Shown piece by piece: positions 24,704 through 37,600 of a stretch of DNA of 64,000 bases; the stretch's first letter is position 1, and every line of letters begins with the position of its first letter. The position numbers were made by a program, and so were the translations under genes. Under the pieces are notes generated by a model. It was not told the origin of the DNA and did not search any database. It saw nothing but the letters and a program-made list of their open reading frames with translations. The stretch is from Cloeon dipterum (Eukaryota > Arthropoda > Insecta > Ephemeroptera > Baetidae): assembly GCF_949628265.1 (NCBI RefSeq), contig NC_088786.1:33129681-33193680 (forward strand), given 5' to 3'.

Positions 24704-25105
24704 ATGAACATGCGGCTGCTACTGCCTCTGTTCGCTGTAGTTCTGCTCTCCAGCCTGTGCCATTGTGATAATGACAGTAATGATGCCAACGATAGTGTCG
24801 AGGATGACAAAAAATCAACCAATAAGTATAAAAGTACACCTTCCAAAGCGACAACCCAGGCAAAACCGACAAAAGTAACCGTGGATGACAAGAAAGGAAA
24901 GGAAACTAAGACTGAAAAAACCAAAAAGCCTACCAGCCCTAAAACAACCAAGTCTACAACTTTGAAGCCTACCAAGACGACGTCCACGAAAAAACCAGTT
25001 ACTACAAAAAAGAATGGAAAAACGGAGAAGACCAAGACTCCAATTCCAACCACCAGAACTACCACAACCACCACCACCACTACCCCAACTACGTCCACAC
25101 CATAA
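24704..25105 (+). CDS. Secreted Lys/Thr-rich mucin-like protein 3
   Basis: Single exon. The first ATG is at 24704 (MNMRLLLPLFAVVLL); the ATG at 24710 aligns with the start of the two paralogues. The signal peptide is nearly the same as genes 1 and 2. The mature N terminus differs: an acidic Asn/Asp/Ser segment (DNDSNDANDSVEDD) precedes Lys/Thr/Pro-rich repeats such as KPTSPKTTKSTTLKPTKTT, then a Thr tail. It has no cysteine after the signal. The 3' flank (GAGCTTTGCAATCTGAACA and AATTCTCCTCC) matches the flanks of the other two genes, so the three derive from one duplicated unit. It is convergent with BAIAP3. Confidence 0.82.
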   Translation: MNMRLLLPLFAVVLLSSLCHCDNDSNDANDSVEDDKKSTNKYKSTPSKATTQAKPTKVTVDDKKGKETKTEKTKKPTSPKTTKSTTLKPTKTTSTKKPVTTKKNGKTEKTKTPIPTTRTTTTTTTTTPTTSTP

Positions 25106-25664
25106 CGTGATGTTGCTTTGCAAAATAAAGTTGAGCTTTGCAATCTGAACACTTTCTTTATTTGCAATGAATTCTCCTCCTTTTTTAATTTTATTTTTCG
25201 TCCAAATAGTGCAGATTCTCAAACAATTTATATAGCGCTATAAGTGATGCATTTATTGCTCGCAGATATACAATATTATATATTATAAATGCATTTTTCA
25301 ATTACGATATTGAAAAACACACTCTTTTTCACATCAAATGTGTGACTTGACGTTTACTAACAGCAAAACATATATCAACAATGGTGCTATACCAAATTGC
25401 TCAGTTTGAACTCGTAAAGAACTAAAAAGTGCACACAATGAAACAAAAAATTTCCTCTTTTACAGAATGATTTTATTCGATAAGAGAGAAAGCAAAAAAG
25501 AAATAGGGGTTTTTTAAAATAGGAAAAACTTATTCTCAGCTTTTATGAGAGGAGATGAACAATTAAAATTTATAAAGTCAGCTTACATACGTGTAAAATA
25601 AACCTAATAATTAGAAGATCACAAATTGGGACAAATTTTAAGGCGGCGTTAAAGTTTAAGGTTG
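25106..25664. other. Convergent intergenic region
   Basis: Holds the 3' ends of mucin-like gene 3 (AATAAA near 25122) and of BAIAP3 (minus-strand AATAAA near 25470). No other feature is seen. Confidence 0.6.
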
Positions 25665-28600
25665 TTAGTGGGATTCCCTAGTTCTCTCCTTCTTGACGAA
25701 ATCCCTGGCCATCTTGTCTCCTTGCCTGTGCTCGAGCGCCATAAAAGCTTCGCCTTCTGCAACATAAGTAAAAAAACGTAATTAAAAATTTACTTTGAAA
25801 AGGGAATTGGCACGGAAGCTCACCAAGGGCGGACGAAGGTCTGGTTAGTGGCAGGTGGAACTGCGCTACGTTTTGAAGGTCTGAGTCGAAGCGCACCTCG
25901 GAGAAGGGGAAAAAAGCTTCGCCAACCAGCTCGTTGCTGCTTAGCATCTCGTAGTCTTTGACCACAAAGTGAATGAGTGCGTTTTCAGTTCGCTGCAAGT
26001 CCTCAGAAATAGGCCTAAAAGCATCAAGGTAAATACTGGGCTGGTTTTGTTTTGGGTCTTGACTTACATGTTGAAAATCTCGTCGTATAGTGGGAACAAA
26101 TTCTTCTTGTGCACCTTGGTCTTACACTTGGTAACACTACCAGCAAACTTGTCCTCGGGGAGAAGGTGCACTTTCACGTAGGAATCACAGTAGCCTGGGT
26201 AAAATTGCACGTTGCTCATAAAAGCATTCAGAGTGTAATGAAGTGCTCACCATTTGAATCAGTGGGCCGCAGATTTCTGCCATTGAGGATTTCTATTTTG
26301 AGATATTGATCTTGGAACATGCACTTGACGGTGAGCAGCCCGCAGCACTGCTCGGAGTTCTGGGACGGAGTGTGCGTTAAAAGCTTCTGCTCCTCATACC
26401 TAAAATTTAAATAAAAACCATTTTTTAACCAGAAAAAGAAAAATACACACTCAGGCACTTAGTGAAATATAAAATTAACAAATGGCTAAAACTCAGCGCT
26501 CCTCTCAAAATTTCACTATCATCTGTCCATCCTGAATTAATTTTCCGCGCAGAGCATAGCAATTAGTTGTTGTTTTTATTTTTTATTCTGAAACTCTGCT
26601 CAGCACATCCGCGTTTAAATTTCACATTTATTTTAATTTTGTAGGAGATTTTTTTAGGAGGAGGAACAGATTAAAATGAAGATTCAAAATTAATATATTA
26701 CTTTGATAGAAGTAAACACGCCTTTGCTTATCACACTAAGAGCTTAATTTTAAGCTTAACTTAATAATACAAGTTTTTATATTCATTTTAGACAAAAGCA
26801 ACTATTCATTTCACGATGCAGTAGCTCAGTTAAAAATATCACATTTTGAAATTGATGCTGCACATCTTTTTAATTAAAATTACCTGTTGAGAAAATATTG
26901 CTGGATCAGTTCAGAAGTGTCAAGGCTGTGCATCTTCAGGCGCGCCTTGGTGATAGCCAACAGGTCGGAATTTTCACAAAGGGATGCAATTTCAGTCTCA
27001 TCGTACTTGAAGAATCCTTCCATGATCCCCAGGGCACCAGAGAGGTTGGCGAAAAACGAGGGCGGCCGTCTCTTCTGCAATTGAAAGCCTGCTATAGTTT
27101 TGTGAAAAAACAAAAATCTCCAGTCCCAACCTCAATACTGCTGTCAATCAGCTCCTGCAGCTGTTTGGTCAGCTTGTCCCACACAATTGCCAAGGTCCTC
27201 TTGAAGTTTTCCTCGCTCAGGTGGCTATGCAAGGTCTCAAAGTTCTTCTGCAGGTAGTCCATCAGCCTGTCCAAACTCATGTTGTTCTGGTGTAGAAGCT
27301 CTGCCGCCTCAACCAGAAACCTGTGCAGCGATGGAATCATCTGGAATAACAATTAAATTGAGCCAAAACATGAAAATAGTGAAGAATCGCACTTACCTTT
27401 TCGGCCATTATTTCTATCAGATCAATGATTTTGTTGCTGACGGTGTCAATGGCTTCATCAATGACCAGCTGAAGTGTTTTCCTGCATTGAGTCGCGTTTG
27501 ATTCAGAGTGGAACTCAGCCATGGAGTTGAGAATGTTTTCTAGACCCAGTTCCAGGACGAATGGATGGATTGCTTGGCGAATGTACTCGATATTGTTTAT
27601 TGCTGTGCACCACTGCAAAAGCCACGTGAAACTTTTATATTTATAACAGGAGATTAGTAGATCCCTATACCTCTGTTGTGACTTCAAACTTCTTGCTGAA
27701 GGCGTTTTCTGTCTCTCCTAAGCCAGCTACTCTTGTGCTCATTTTGGCAGCGTAGAATTCGGAGCAACGACATATGTCCTGTTTACGAAGATTTGAAATT
27801 ACCTGATCGAAAATTATAACTTCACACTCACGTCGATAATCTTTGCTACAAAAGTGTAGGAACTTTCAACGTCAGGCCAGTTGAGTTGTTTCCAAAATAC
27901 TTTGATCTGCAGAGCGATTTACATTAGTTCAAGTTCCATTCCTGTAAAGGTTAAATTTCTCACTTGATAATAAATTGAAAGGGTGTCAACGGCAGAAGAG
28001 CTGAATTTAACGTGCTCATCAATCGGCTGCAGATTTCCCAGCTCAACGGCCTTCTCGATCCTTTTGAGAGCTTTGTACAGGGCAATGTCCAGCCACTGCG
28101 CAACCCCTTTGACAAACCATGTATGGAATTTGCTGCATTTGTAGTCCTCATTCAAGTACCGCCCTTTTCCCATCCTACAGACATTACGAAATCATTATTA
28201 TCTCTTCCACTTAAGTATATTAAATGACACCGCATAATCACGTGAAAATCGATACATTTACTCACTTTCTCTTGTTAAATGGCACTCTTCTGCAATTTTA
28301 CATTTAACTTTGAACGCCTTGTACTTTTTCAATTTGCATGCAATCGAGTAGCAAATTAAAGATTGATATTAACTGAACTTACACAACGAATCTTTGCAAG
28401 GCGATGTAGAGCTCAAACAGGGAGGTGCCCATTGTGATGTCATCATTGTCGTAAAGGCCTTGTGTGGGATCTTCGTTGAACCTAAGGGGCTTCAGGTTCT
28501 TGCAGGTCTGTTGCACGACGGGCTCCACCAGCCCAAATACCCTCTCATCATAAACTTCATAGATAACTTTGGTGTACTCAAACTGGGCCACTCTGTCAAA

Positions 28601-31600
28601 AGGCAGAAGTTATTATCAAAACGTATCAGAGTTTATTAAAAATCCATACTCTGAGTAAATTTTATCGTGGTACTCAATTGCCCTGAGCAAGTCGGACTGC
28701 AGCAAGGAGAGGATTTTGATGTAGTAGGAGAGTTGGATATCCTGGTCGTCAGACTTCTTGTCGTCATCATTGTTGATCTCCATAATGTGCTCGTACCTGT
28801 GAGGATGAAAGGTAATTTTCCGCTACAAAAATTGCTTTAAAGACTTACCAGTCTTTAGCGCCTTGTCGAACAGCGTCCTGGATGCTCTGATGGATGTCGC
28901 AGTGCGGTCCGTTTGACGCCGAGAGCCAAGCAAACATGTTTGCAGGAAACAGTTCAAAGTCCTTTGGAGGCGTCAGGGTCGTAAGTTGAACCAAAATGCT
29001 GCAAAATATTGACATTGTTTGTTGGTAAATCATTATCTGGAAATATTAATAAATAAAGCTTTGGTACAAAGCTGATTTAAAAACTGCACAAATTTAGTGT
29101 GCCACAAAAAATTTGATCTTGTACCAAAGCAAGCAAAACAACAAATCAATGACATAAATCAGGCCATCTCAGTTACCTAAGTAGCGCCTCCAGTTGGGTC
29201 AGTGTGTCCTTGTCCGTGGGCATCAGCTTCCTGATCTTCCTGATGCACGTCAAGCAGGTAGGCATCAGTTTGCGCGCCGCCTCCCAGAAGACTCTAGCCT
29301 GCAATTCAAAATTAAGTACTCAACATTTGGAAAAATTCCACGTTTTACTTCTTCATCGCTGAGGACGCCATCCTTGACGGGCCTGATGAGCTTCTCCAGG
29401 GTCCTGCCGAGCAGCTGGAAGTTGAGCGCGTGATCGATGTGCACGGCGCAGAACTCGGCCCACCTGGCCAGCTGGACGTGGTTCTCGTCGAGGCCGGTCT
29501 GAATGCGGTGCTGGTTGAGCACGCTGTCGGCCAGCTCGAGGAAGCGGCCGCTCCACTTGTACGGCAGCGGCTGCGTCACCTCCAGGTCGTGTTTCAGCAG
29601 CACCCGCACCAGCTGGCGATGCTCCTGCGTGGCCACCTGCACGTTCTTCAAGGCGCCCAGGGCCAGCCGCAGGTGCACCTGGCCCTGCGACTTGGACTTG
29701 CCCTTCTTGGTCAGGCTGCGCCACAACTTCACGCCCCCTGAGACCACTTCCTGAAATTTTTGGTTGGAAATGTGAAGGAAGGAAATTTTATTATCAAAGT
29801 ATTATTCGCGCACCTTGAGGGGAATCTCGACTGTTCCGACGAGTTCATTGTCGTGTTTGCCCGTCGATGCCGTTATTGCTACCTCTTTGAACAATTTTTT
29901 AAATCCTTTGACGCCCTTGACGTCGGAGAATTTGCCAAGTTTCTCCCTGACCGTTTCCGCTGGGTCGAAATCCCTGAAAATTTATTTTAAATTAATTGCC
30001 TAAAATATTAAAATGCAACTTACCAAACTTCAATAACAAGCACGTCATTATTTGGATCTTCAACAGGTCTGAAATTTTACCAGGCGATTTTATTTACCGA
30101 AAATTCACTTCAAACCTTCAACTCACAGTGAGAAATGTTCCTCCCAGGTTGGCTTGAGCGTCTTCGTCTTGACGGAGGTGTTGTACCTTTGGGTGGGTCC
30201 GTTGGACAGGTAGAGTGTGCAGAAAGGGTCGCTCAGCCCGTTGCAGTCCTTGGCATGCAGCTCGTGCGCCTCGATCACTTCCACGTTGAGCAGAATGTCT
30301 GGTGCCTATCGCAGATTACGCAAAATTGTAGTTTCAATGTGTGTTTCTCATCTAACACACGGACCACCGACTTTTTCAAACGCTAAACAGACTTTCTTGC
30401 GCGCGCGATTAACTCTCTTGACTACAAAATGTGAAAAAACGCACGCACACACCCGACTTGACTTCAAAGTATGAGAACAGAGCCCTTTAGCCGGCGTTAT
30501 GCGCGCGCGAATGTTTTCAATTTGTGTATTTATGGGTCACTTGCTCGGCTGCAAAGAACCAGCAATTTAGCTCAATCAAAACAAGCGCGCAATACTCTTA
30601 CGTAAATGCCCGCTGACATATTCTGCGATGTCAATTGTTTATGTTCAAAGAACAAATTAATACACAAAGCTCAACAAATCGTTTATTTCACGTAATTTAA
30701 GTTTAATTGAAGTTAATAAAACAGTTATGAGTCAAATTCATTGAAATTGCTTTGCAAATCAGCTTAAAATTAATCAAATTTTGTTTCTGGTAGGTCCCAA
30801 ATTTGGATAAATATTATAATTTGAAAAGGAACCTCAACTTTAAAAGGATTTATATATTTTACCTCCTTTGCTCTGGCTTCTTCAAGCAGCATATCATGTT
30901 TTTCATCGTCGAATTTAAATGCCGTTTTCAGGAAGCTCAAAATTTCGTCTTGATTTTCTTTGGCACCAAATCCGATTACATGAACGGTCTCGTATAGAAC
31001 TTCTGCATACAACTGCTCTACCTAGAAAGACAAGACAAATAAAAATTATTATTTAATTTCATGCGCTATATTTTTTAATCCAAGTTTATTCCTGTTGTAA
31101 TTTGTAAAGAGCATATTATTTTAGCATTTCTGACAAACAGTATTTTGCCTCCTTTTTCCCTATTCGCTTAGCAAAAAATTCAACCCTTGAAAAAGCAAGT
31201 TATGCGAAAATGAAAGGAAGTTGTCTTTTTGCAAAATAAATATTATCTGTTTGATGTCCATCGCGATGGAATCGAAATTCAAGAACTTCCTGACTCTTCT
31301 GAAAGAAGGTGTTTTATTTATTTTTTCAGGTGGGTGCATGCGGCCTGCTTTGCGTCACCCTCGGCGGTCATCATCACCAGCGATCGACACACACACGGCC
31401 GGCCAAAAATACATTGGCGCTAAAAAGTTGGCAAAGGTACGCGCGGCGTGTCTTTCGAATAGAACAAAAAAATCTGCCGCCGGCCGCAGCACAATCGATT
31501 TACTTTTTCAGCCGCTAGGCCCAATGAGCACAATAAAAATAAACCGAAGTTTGTTTACTTCCAAATTTTACAGCTGCCGATCGATAAAATTTGGACATTG

Positions 31601-34600
31601 CGAAATTTTAAAAGGCTCGCCGGTCATTCAATTTACAACTTGATACGCACGCAGCAGTAAAAGTCGAATTTTAAATTAGCCAGTGCACGCACGCTCGCTT
31701 CGTTTGAATACATGCATGCGGGATGAGCGCGTTTTTAAACTCTCTCATATTATTATGATTATGTGTGCTGCATAGCAGCAGACGTGCTAATCGGGCACAT
31801 CCTCTAGTTGCGTGATGATGGCTGACCTTTCAATTCTCATTGTTGTCCGAGCGATTTTTGCTATCAAAGTTGAAAGTTACGGTTCAATAACGTTAATGAT
31901 TTAATTGATTTAAAAGAATTTAAACACCATTGAGGCAATGTAGAAGAATTTTATGATTAAGTTGGGTTGGTTTTTTAAATTCATTAATTTTCACAACATA
32001 TCTGGTAATAAATTTAAAGTGGATTAAAAAGAAGATGCATTCTCTTCCTATTTCCAACAGCTGAATCTAAAATTTTATGCATGTTTTAACTGACTGCTGA
32101 CATCTTGTGACACAAGATTACGAAATAACATCGTTTTGACGCTTTGCCGCTAATTTAGTTGATTGGATGATTTAATTTTAATCGTAACTGTTAATTTTGC
32201 AAGCTTTCTGTCATTTCTTTTTCATGTCTGCGTTTGTGTGTATATCTTTTAAGAAAGTAGATTGAAATGAATATTAAAAAAATCATTTAGAACTATATTT
32301 TACTAGATTTCGTTATTAGTTTTAAAATAATTTTTGAAATTAAAATCCGAGATTCAATAAATCGCTATTTTAGAGCTCTTTTGATGAAATGCAGACACCA
32401 CAAAATATTTGGAAAAATAAAATCAACCAACACAGCTAGAAAAAAAGGATTTTATATTCTTTCTGAAAATAAAAATTCTAGTATTTCTTTCTCTATAAAC
32501 CATAAGTAATTTGTTCTCAGGAACAACATGCAAATTGATGTCGTTTTTCCGGCCTAAGAAACTTTCAAAATTAAAATCCCGAATTTTCACATAACTTTCC
32601 TCACGAGAAATGATTGAAAGTACCGTCATGTTGCGCAGGTAGGCCTGCGCCTGGAGTTGCATGTGCTCTTTCTTGACCCCCCTGAAGGTGCCGTTGATGG
32701 TGCCCTGCCTGAGGACGGCGGAGCGGCGTCGACGGGCGGTCGGCGGCTCCGTGGAGCGCCTCGCCGCCGCCCCGTCGATGCCGGAGCCTGGGGCGGCAGC
32801 CACCCTATTCTCAAAGTGCAGCAGGTCGCAGGTTCGCTGCGTCCAGCTCTTGAGGGCCAACATGCATTTTTCAGCGCGACACCAGACTGACCGCGCGCGC
32901 CGAGCGAGCGGTCCAGCGTTCGGCACACTCGCCGCCGCGCGCTCCCCCTCCGACCCGACATGTCTATTTATTCCCGCAGCTCCCCTTGCAGCGCACGCCG
33001 CGTCCTCGTCACCGCCGATTAATTAAAAACCCCTTAATTAATCCTTTGTCCGTCGCTGCTTCAGCTGCAGTTCGCCATGTGGCACCCTAATTGCTTGAAG
33101 GCACCGCACTCACTTGGACCATTTCGCAAGCGGAGCTCATTTGTCTCCAGCCATCAATCCACCTGTGGCACACTTTGCCCTTCCTTATTGCTCCCTTTTC
33201 AATGCAAATTATTATCACGAGGAAAGTGGAAATTTGCTACTTTACGAGGCTCTAATTTACTAAGGAACCAATTCATTAAGATTTAGGACCACTAGCGCAG
33301 TGTACAACGGAATTTATGTCGAGGAACACATCAATTTACATGTCATTGTCCTTGCAGAACTTTAAAAAATTTAAATGAAACTACGTAGCAGCGATATCAT
33401 TTGTGACAGATGTATTATTTATAGTGCATTTAAACTAGTACGTCAGTTTTGAAGAAAATTTGATAAGTAAATTGGTCTAACCATCATTTTCCTCGTGTAA
33501 AGAAGCCATTTCTTATTAATACTGAATCTTGTTTTTTGTCTAAAAATTATAAATACATAGCTGTTATATGCTCTTACGACTAAATGGTTACACCACAGCA
33601 TGTCTATTTATTAAAAAGGCTGATTTACTGGTTCTGGCGAACCATCATTAAAAAAACTGCCTTTGTTAGAGAAAATGGTTCCGAAGCTCTGTATCTTTTA
33701 AACAAGCCTGAGAGCGAAAAACTAGAGAGTCAATACATTTTCTATAGAGTTAAAAATATTTTAACTCTTTTAATATTTATTTTATTACTTGTTTATTCTT
33801 TATTTTTCCCTTTTTAGGCTCTGTTAGGCTCATAATATGTATGCTACACAGCTTTGTGTAATTTTAAACAAGCTAGAAAAAAATTAAAATAAAATTATCC
33901 CAAGACGTTCATGAAATAAAATAGCTATTTGCCCTATTTGCAATACATTGGGCTCATGATTACCATAGATTTAACGAAAGGTGAAAAATATTAACCAGAA
34001 TTTGAATATATAAACAATCTATATCTATTCTTTTTGTCGCATAGAGTACGGTCAGATGAAAATTGGCATCGAATTTCGATTTTGAAACATTCCTTATGAT
34101 AAATCCCTTAAGGAATTTACTTCTTTGTGGCTCCATAGTCAACTTAAATGGCCGCGGACCGAAAAATTTCAACTGGTTATCCTAGTTTACTTCGTTGAAA
34201 AGTACTTAAATTCAATATAAGTAAACAGTATTTCAATAAAGCATGAAAGCGGACCTTCCTTGTCAATGAGAAGAAAGCCCTGTCCAGAAAAAGGATAATT
34301 TTTTGGTTTAAAAGCTAGTAAAATTAAAAGTATATTATATAGCTTTTAGTTTATTTAATGAACTCAGAATAACTAACAGATAATTACAGCTTGGAAAGAG
34401 TAAAAATTCACATTTAGAGTCAAATTTAAGCAAAATGTCTTCTTCATTCCTTTTAAATCCTGCTTTACGCGATGTGTTAATTTTCGTAATTTTTGCGTGG
34501 CCCGTTATTAACAAATTATCCCAAAACCACTTAAAACTACTTACTTAAATCTACTTTTATGAATGCCGAGTTCTGTTTAACAATCTTACTGCTTTGAGTT

Positions 34601-37600
34601 GAGTAAAAAGATCCTTTCAAGCATATGTTTGTTTTCCTCTCTTCTAAAATTACACGACGTGCACTGCAGAAGTAAAAATAATGGTCTCGCCTTGCCGGCA
34701 GACTGGCGGCTACCAACGCGGTACAGATTGCGGAGAGTATGCAACTCGCAGAGCACGCGAGCAAAGCCGGCTCCGTACGTTCTAGTTTAAAAATTTCCAA
34801 CGCCGTTTAACCAGGGTTCGTCAATTTTGTAATGCACCACTGGTGTTTTGCGCAAAAAGATAAAACAGCTGGAAAAAACCACCAGTTAAAGGTTTTTTAT
34901 GGCATTTTTCAATATTAACCCCGAAAAGGTCACATTTCGCGCCAAAAAAGTCAGAAATTGCGGAAAATTACGATGACGTTGAATTTAGTGTTAAAATTTT
35001 CGTTCTTTTGGTGAAACCAGCTAGCTTTTAGGTCATCCATCATGAGGATTTAGATCTTCAATAAAAATGCCCGTGTTTCGGAACTATGCGCCAAATTGCA
35101 GAAAAACCGCAAAAAGTGTTATGCAATGCACTGTTTTGTTTCGGAAAATGCGGGTTTTTGCGAACCATTAGCTGCTTTAAACTTGTACACAATATTACTT
35201 TACCAGGTTGAAATTTAAATCTCATTAAAAAGTATTTTGTCGATGTGTTTAACACTAAATACCCAATTTTGTCTATTTTCATTTTTTAGTTTCATCTTTC
35301 AAAACAAATTACAGTACTAAATAAAAAGTAAGAATATCCGGACTTACGTTGCTACCAAGGACGCGGCTGAAGATTTCGGCCTCCTCCGGAAGATGCTCCT
35401 CCTCGGAGTCTTCGACGGCCTCTGAATTCTCGGCCTCCTGGCTGCACTCGGCGGCCACTGAGGACGCACACTCCCTGTCGATGCTCTCCGAGACCCTGAG
35501 CGAAATGCGGTTGCGCATGACGCTGCCGAATTTCTCAAAGAACTCGCCATCGCTCTGCCGAACCCTGTAACAATTAAAAGATGGTGTTAATATCTCCTTC
35601 ACGTCTCGTCGTAGATGCGTCTTTGACATTACAGGCGAGCAAGAAGCATTTCGCGTCGAAGAAAAAAATATTAAATGAATCGAGAACGGAGTCTGAAGAC
35701 CGAGACTTTACTCTCAGGGATGCTCCAGCGAACTGAGCTTTCTTCCACAAAATTCTCGCTTTAATGTTTTCTCTAACTGACGTCAATTAAGGCATAAATA
35801 TAAAGACTTTTTTTATCTAGTCAACTCGTTTGACCGCCGTCAGGTCGCATTCCACCTGAAGCGAGAGAGCAGCCAGCTGGGGCAGCAGACAAAAAGCCCT
35901 GAGGCAGGGGGAATACGCCTGCACGCCTGACGTCATTATACAAGTTTTAATGACGGCCTCGACCAGGAGACGTCATGGATAGAAAAAAGTCTCTCTCAAG
36001 CGGATCCGCGGAGGAAGGAGGGGATCTTTTCGAATTCTTTGCTGAACAAAAGCCGTCTTCCCTTCCCTTTATGCTACAAATCGAGGCTCGTCTGCGTGCC
36101 GAGCTTTTAAACGTGTGTTTACTTTGGCTTTAAATGGGTAACGCGGTGCGTGTACGTAATCGTGTTTTAAATGGCTTAAATGGCACGTGGTTTCGGCGAA
36201 TCTTTTGTTCCGTCGATTGGTGGCACATCCGCGGAATTGATTAGCAGGCTGAACGTTAAAAATTAAATTATTGAGGTTCGTTGCATTCATTTAGTGTTGA
36301 ATTAAAGATATCTGTTAACATTGTAATGCATTGCATTTGTTAAAAACTGGTTTTAAAAACATTATTGTTTACATAGGCGGACAATTGTGATTTCAAGTAT
36401 TTCTTTTTCTTTTGATGAATACCGCCTGCAAAGAGCAATACTGGTCCGTGAGCCTACAGATAGTTGACAAGGCATGCTTAAAGTGGAATGATACTGGGCA
36501 ACAATTGAAAATTATTTAAATTGTTGGATGCCTTAAACAATTTGTTCAACAATTTGCAATAATTAAAAAATGACCTTCCTACAATAAAAATTCAAATTTT
36601 GAATTTTGCCATTTTTATCCAAAATTTACAGTGCTGGAACATATTCTCTTGGCATATTCCGATTGCTCTCGTCGAGATCTGTCCAACGGTGTATGCCACT
36701 TATTGGGGAAACTCTTGGTTTTGAAATTAAATCGGATTTCAAGTAAGGAGACAGCCATTACCATTCGAAAAACACGCTAACTTTCCAGCCAATTTTCTGA
36801 AAAAATTACAGCGCTCCTTAGGTCAATTTAGGCTTTAACTGAATCCTAAGGGATGAGTTTATGCATTGGCAACCAGCATTTTCCAGGCTTTTCCAGTATC
36901 ATTCCTCTTTAACTGAAAACAGCCCTGCTACATTATTTGTACACCAAAGCGAATCGCTCTTTCAGCCAGCAATAATTATTCTTATCAACTTATAACTCGA
37001 TTTAACCGATAAAATCCGAAAAAGGGATAGTCGTTTTGGTTATCTCTTGCTGAAGTGCCAAATAAATAGTGAAACATTCCATTTCTCGCCACAGTCGTAG
37101 TCTTTTTTATTTATTTTGTTATTCGTCCAAACCTTGAGATATAAAATATTTTACTTGCCACACAAATTCAAATAATAATCAATCCGTTTATTTTATATTT
37201 CATGTGTATGGTTCGATCAACATGTCACCAAAATTTGAGCATTACGACATGCGGCATTGTTGTTTGCAGCGCGATGATTCAGGGCCATTTTTGAATCAGA
37301 CGTACTTATTTGTTTCGCTGCACGCATCCCACTCCGGCCGCCTATCTCGATTTTACGGCATTACATCATCAGCCGCCCGAATCCCTGTCTTGTAAGATCG
37401 ACTTGATATACACAAATAATTTCACATCGAGAGAATCTTGTGCCGAGGGTTCAAGGCTGTTAAAAAGCAGAGTTTTTTTGGACCAATCAGGCTTGAGTGG
37501 TATAATCAAAATTCGAAAGGGGATGCATTCCAGAAGCATGGTCTGTTTATTTTAAGACGCGCCAGCAGACCGCTTTGCTAACAGTTTTATAAGTTTCAGG

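Noticed and set aside
29430-29741. 103-residue plus frame opposite BAIAP3
   Set aside because: Complement of the 402-nt BAIAP3 exon, whose protein sequence is conserved with gene B.
32626-32961. 111-residue Arg/Pro-rich minus frame
   Set aside because: Alternative frame of the GC-rich first exon. The MLALKSW frame ends in the phase required by the next acceptor.
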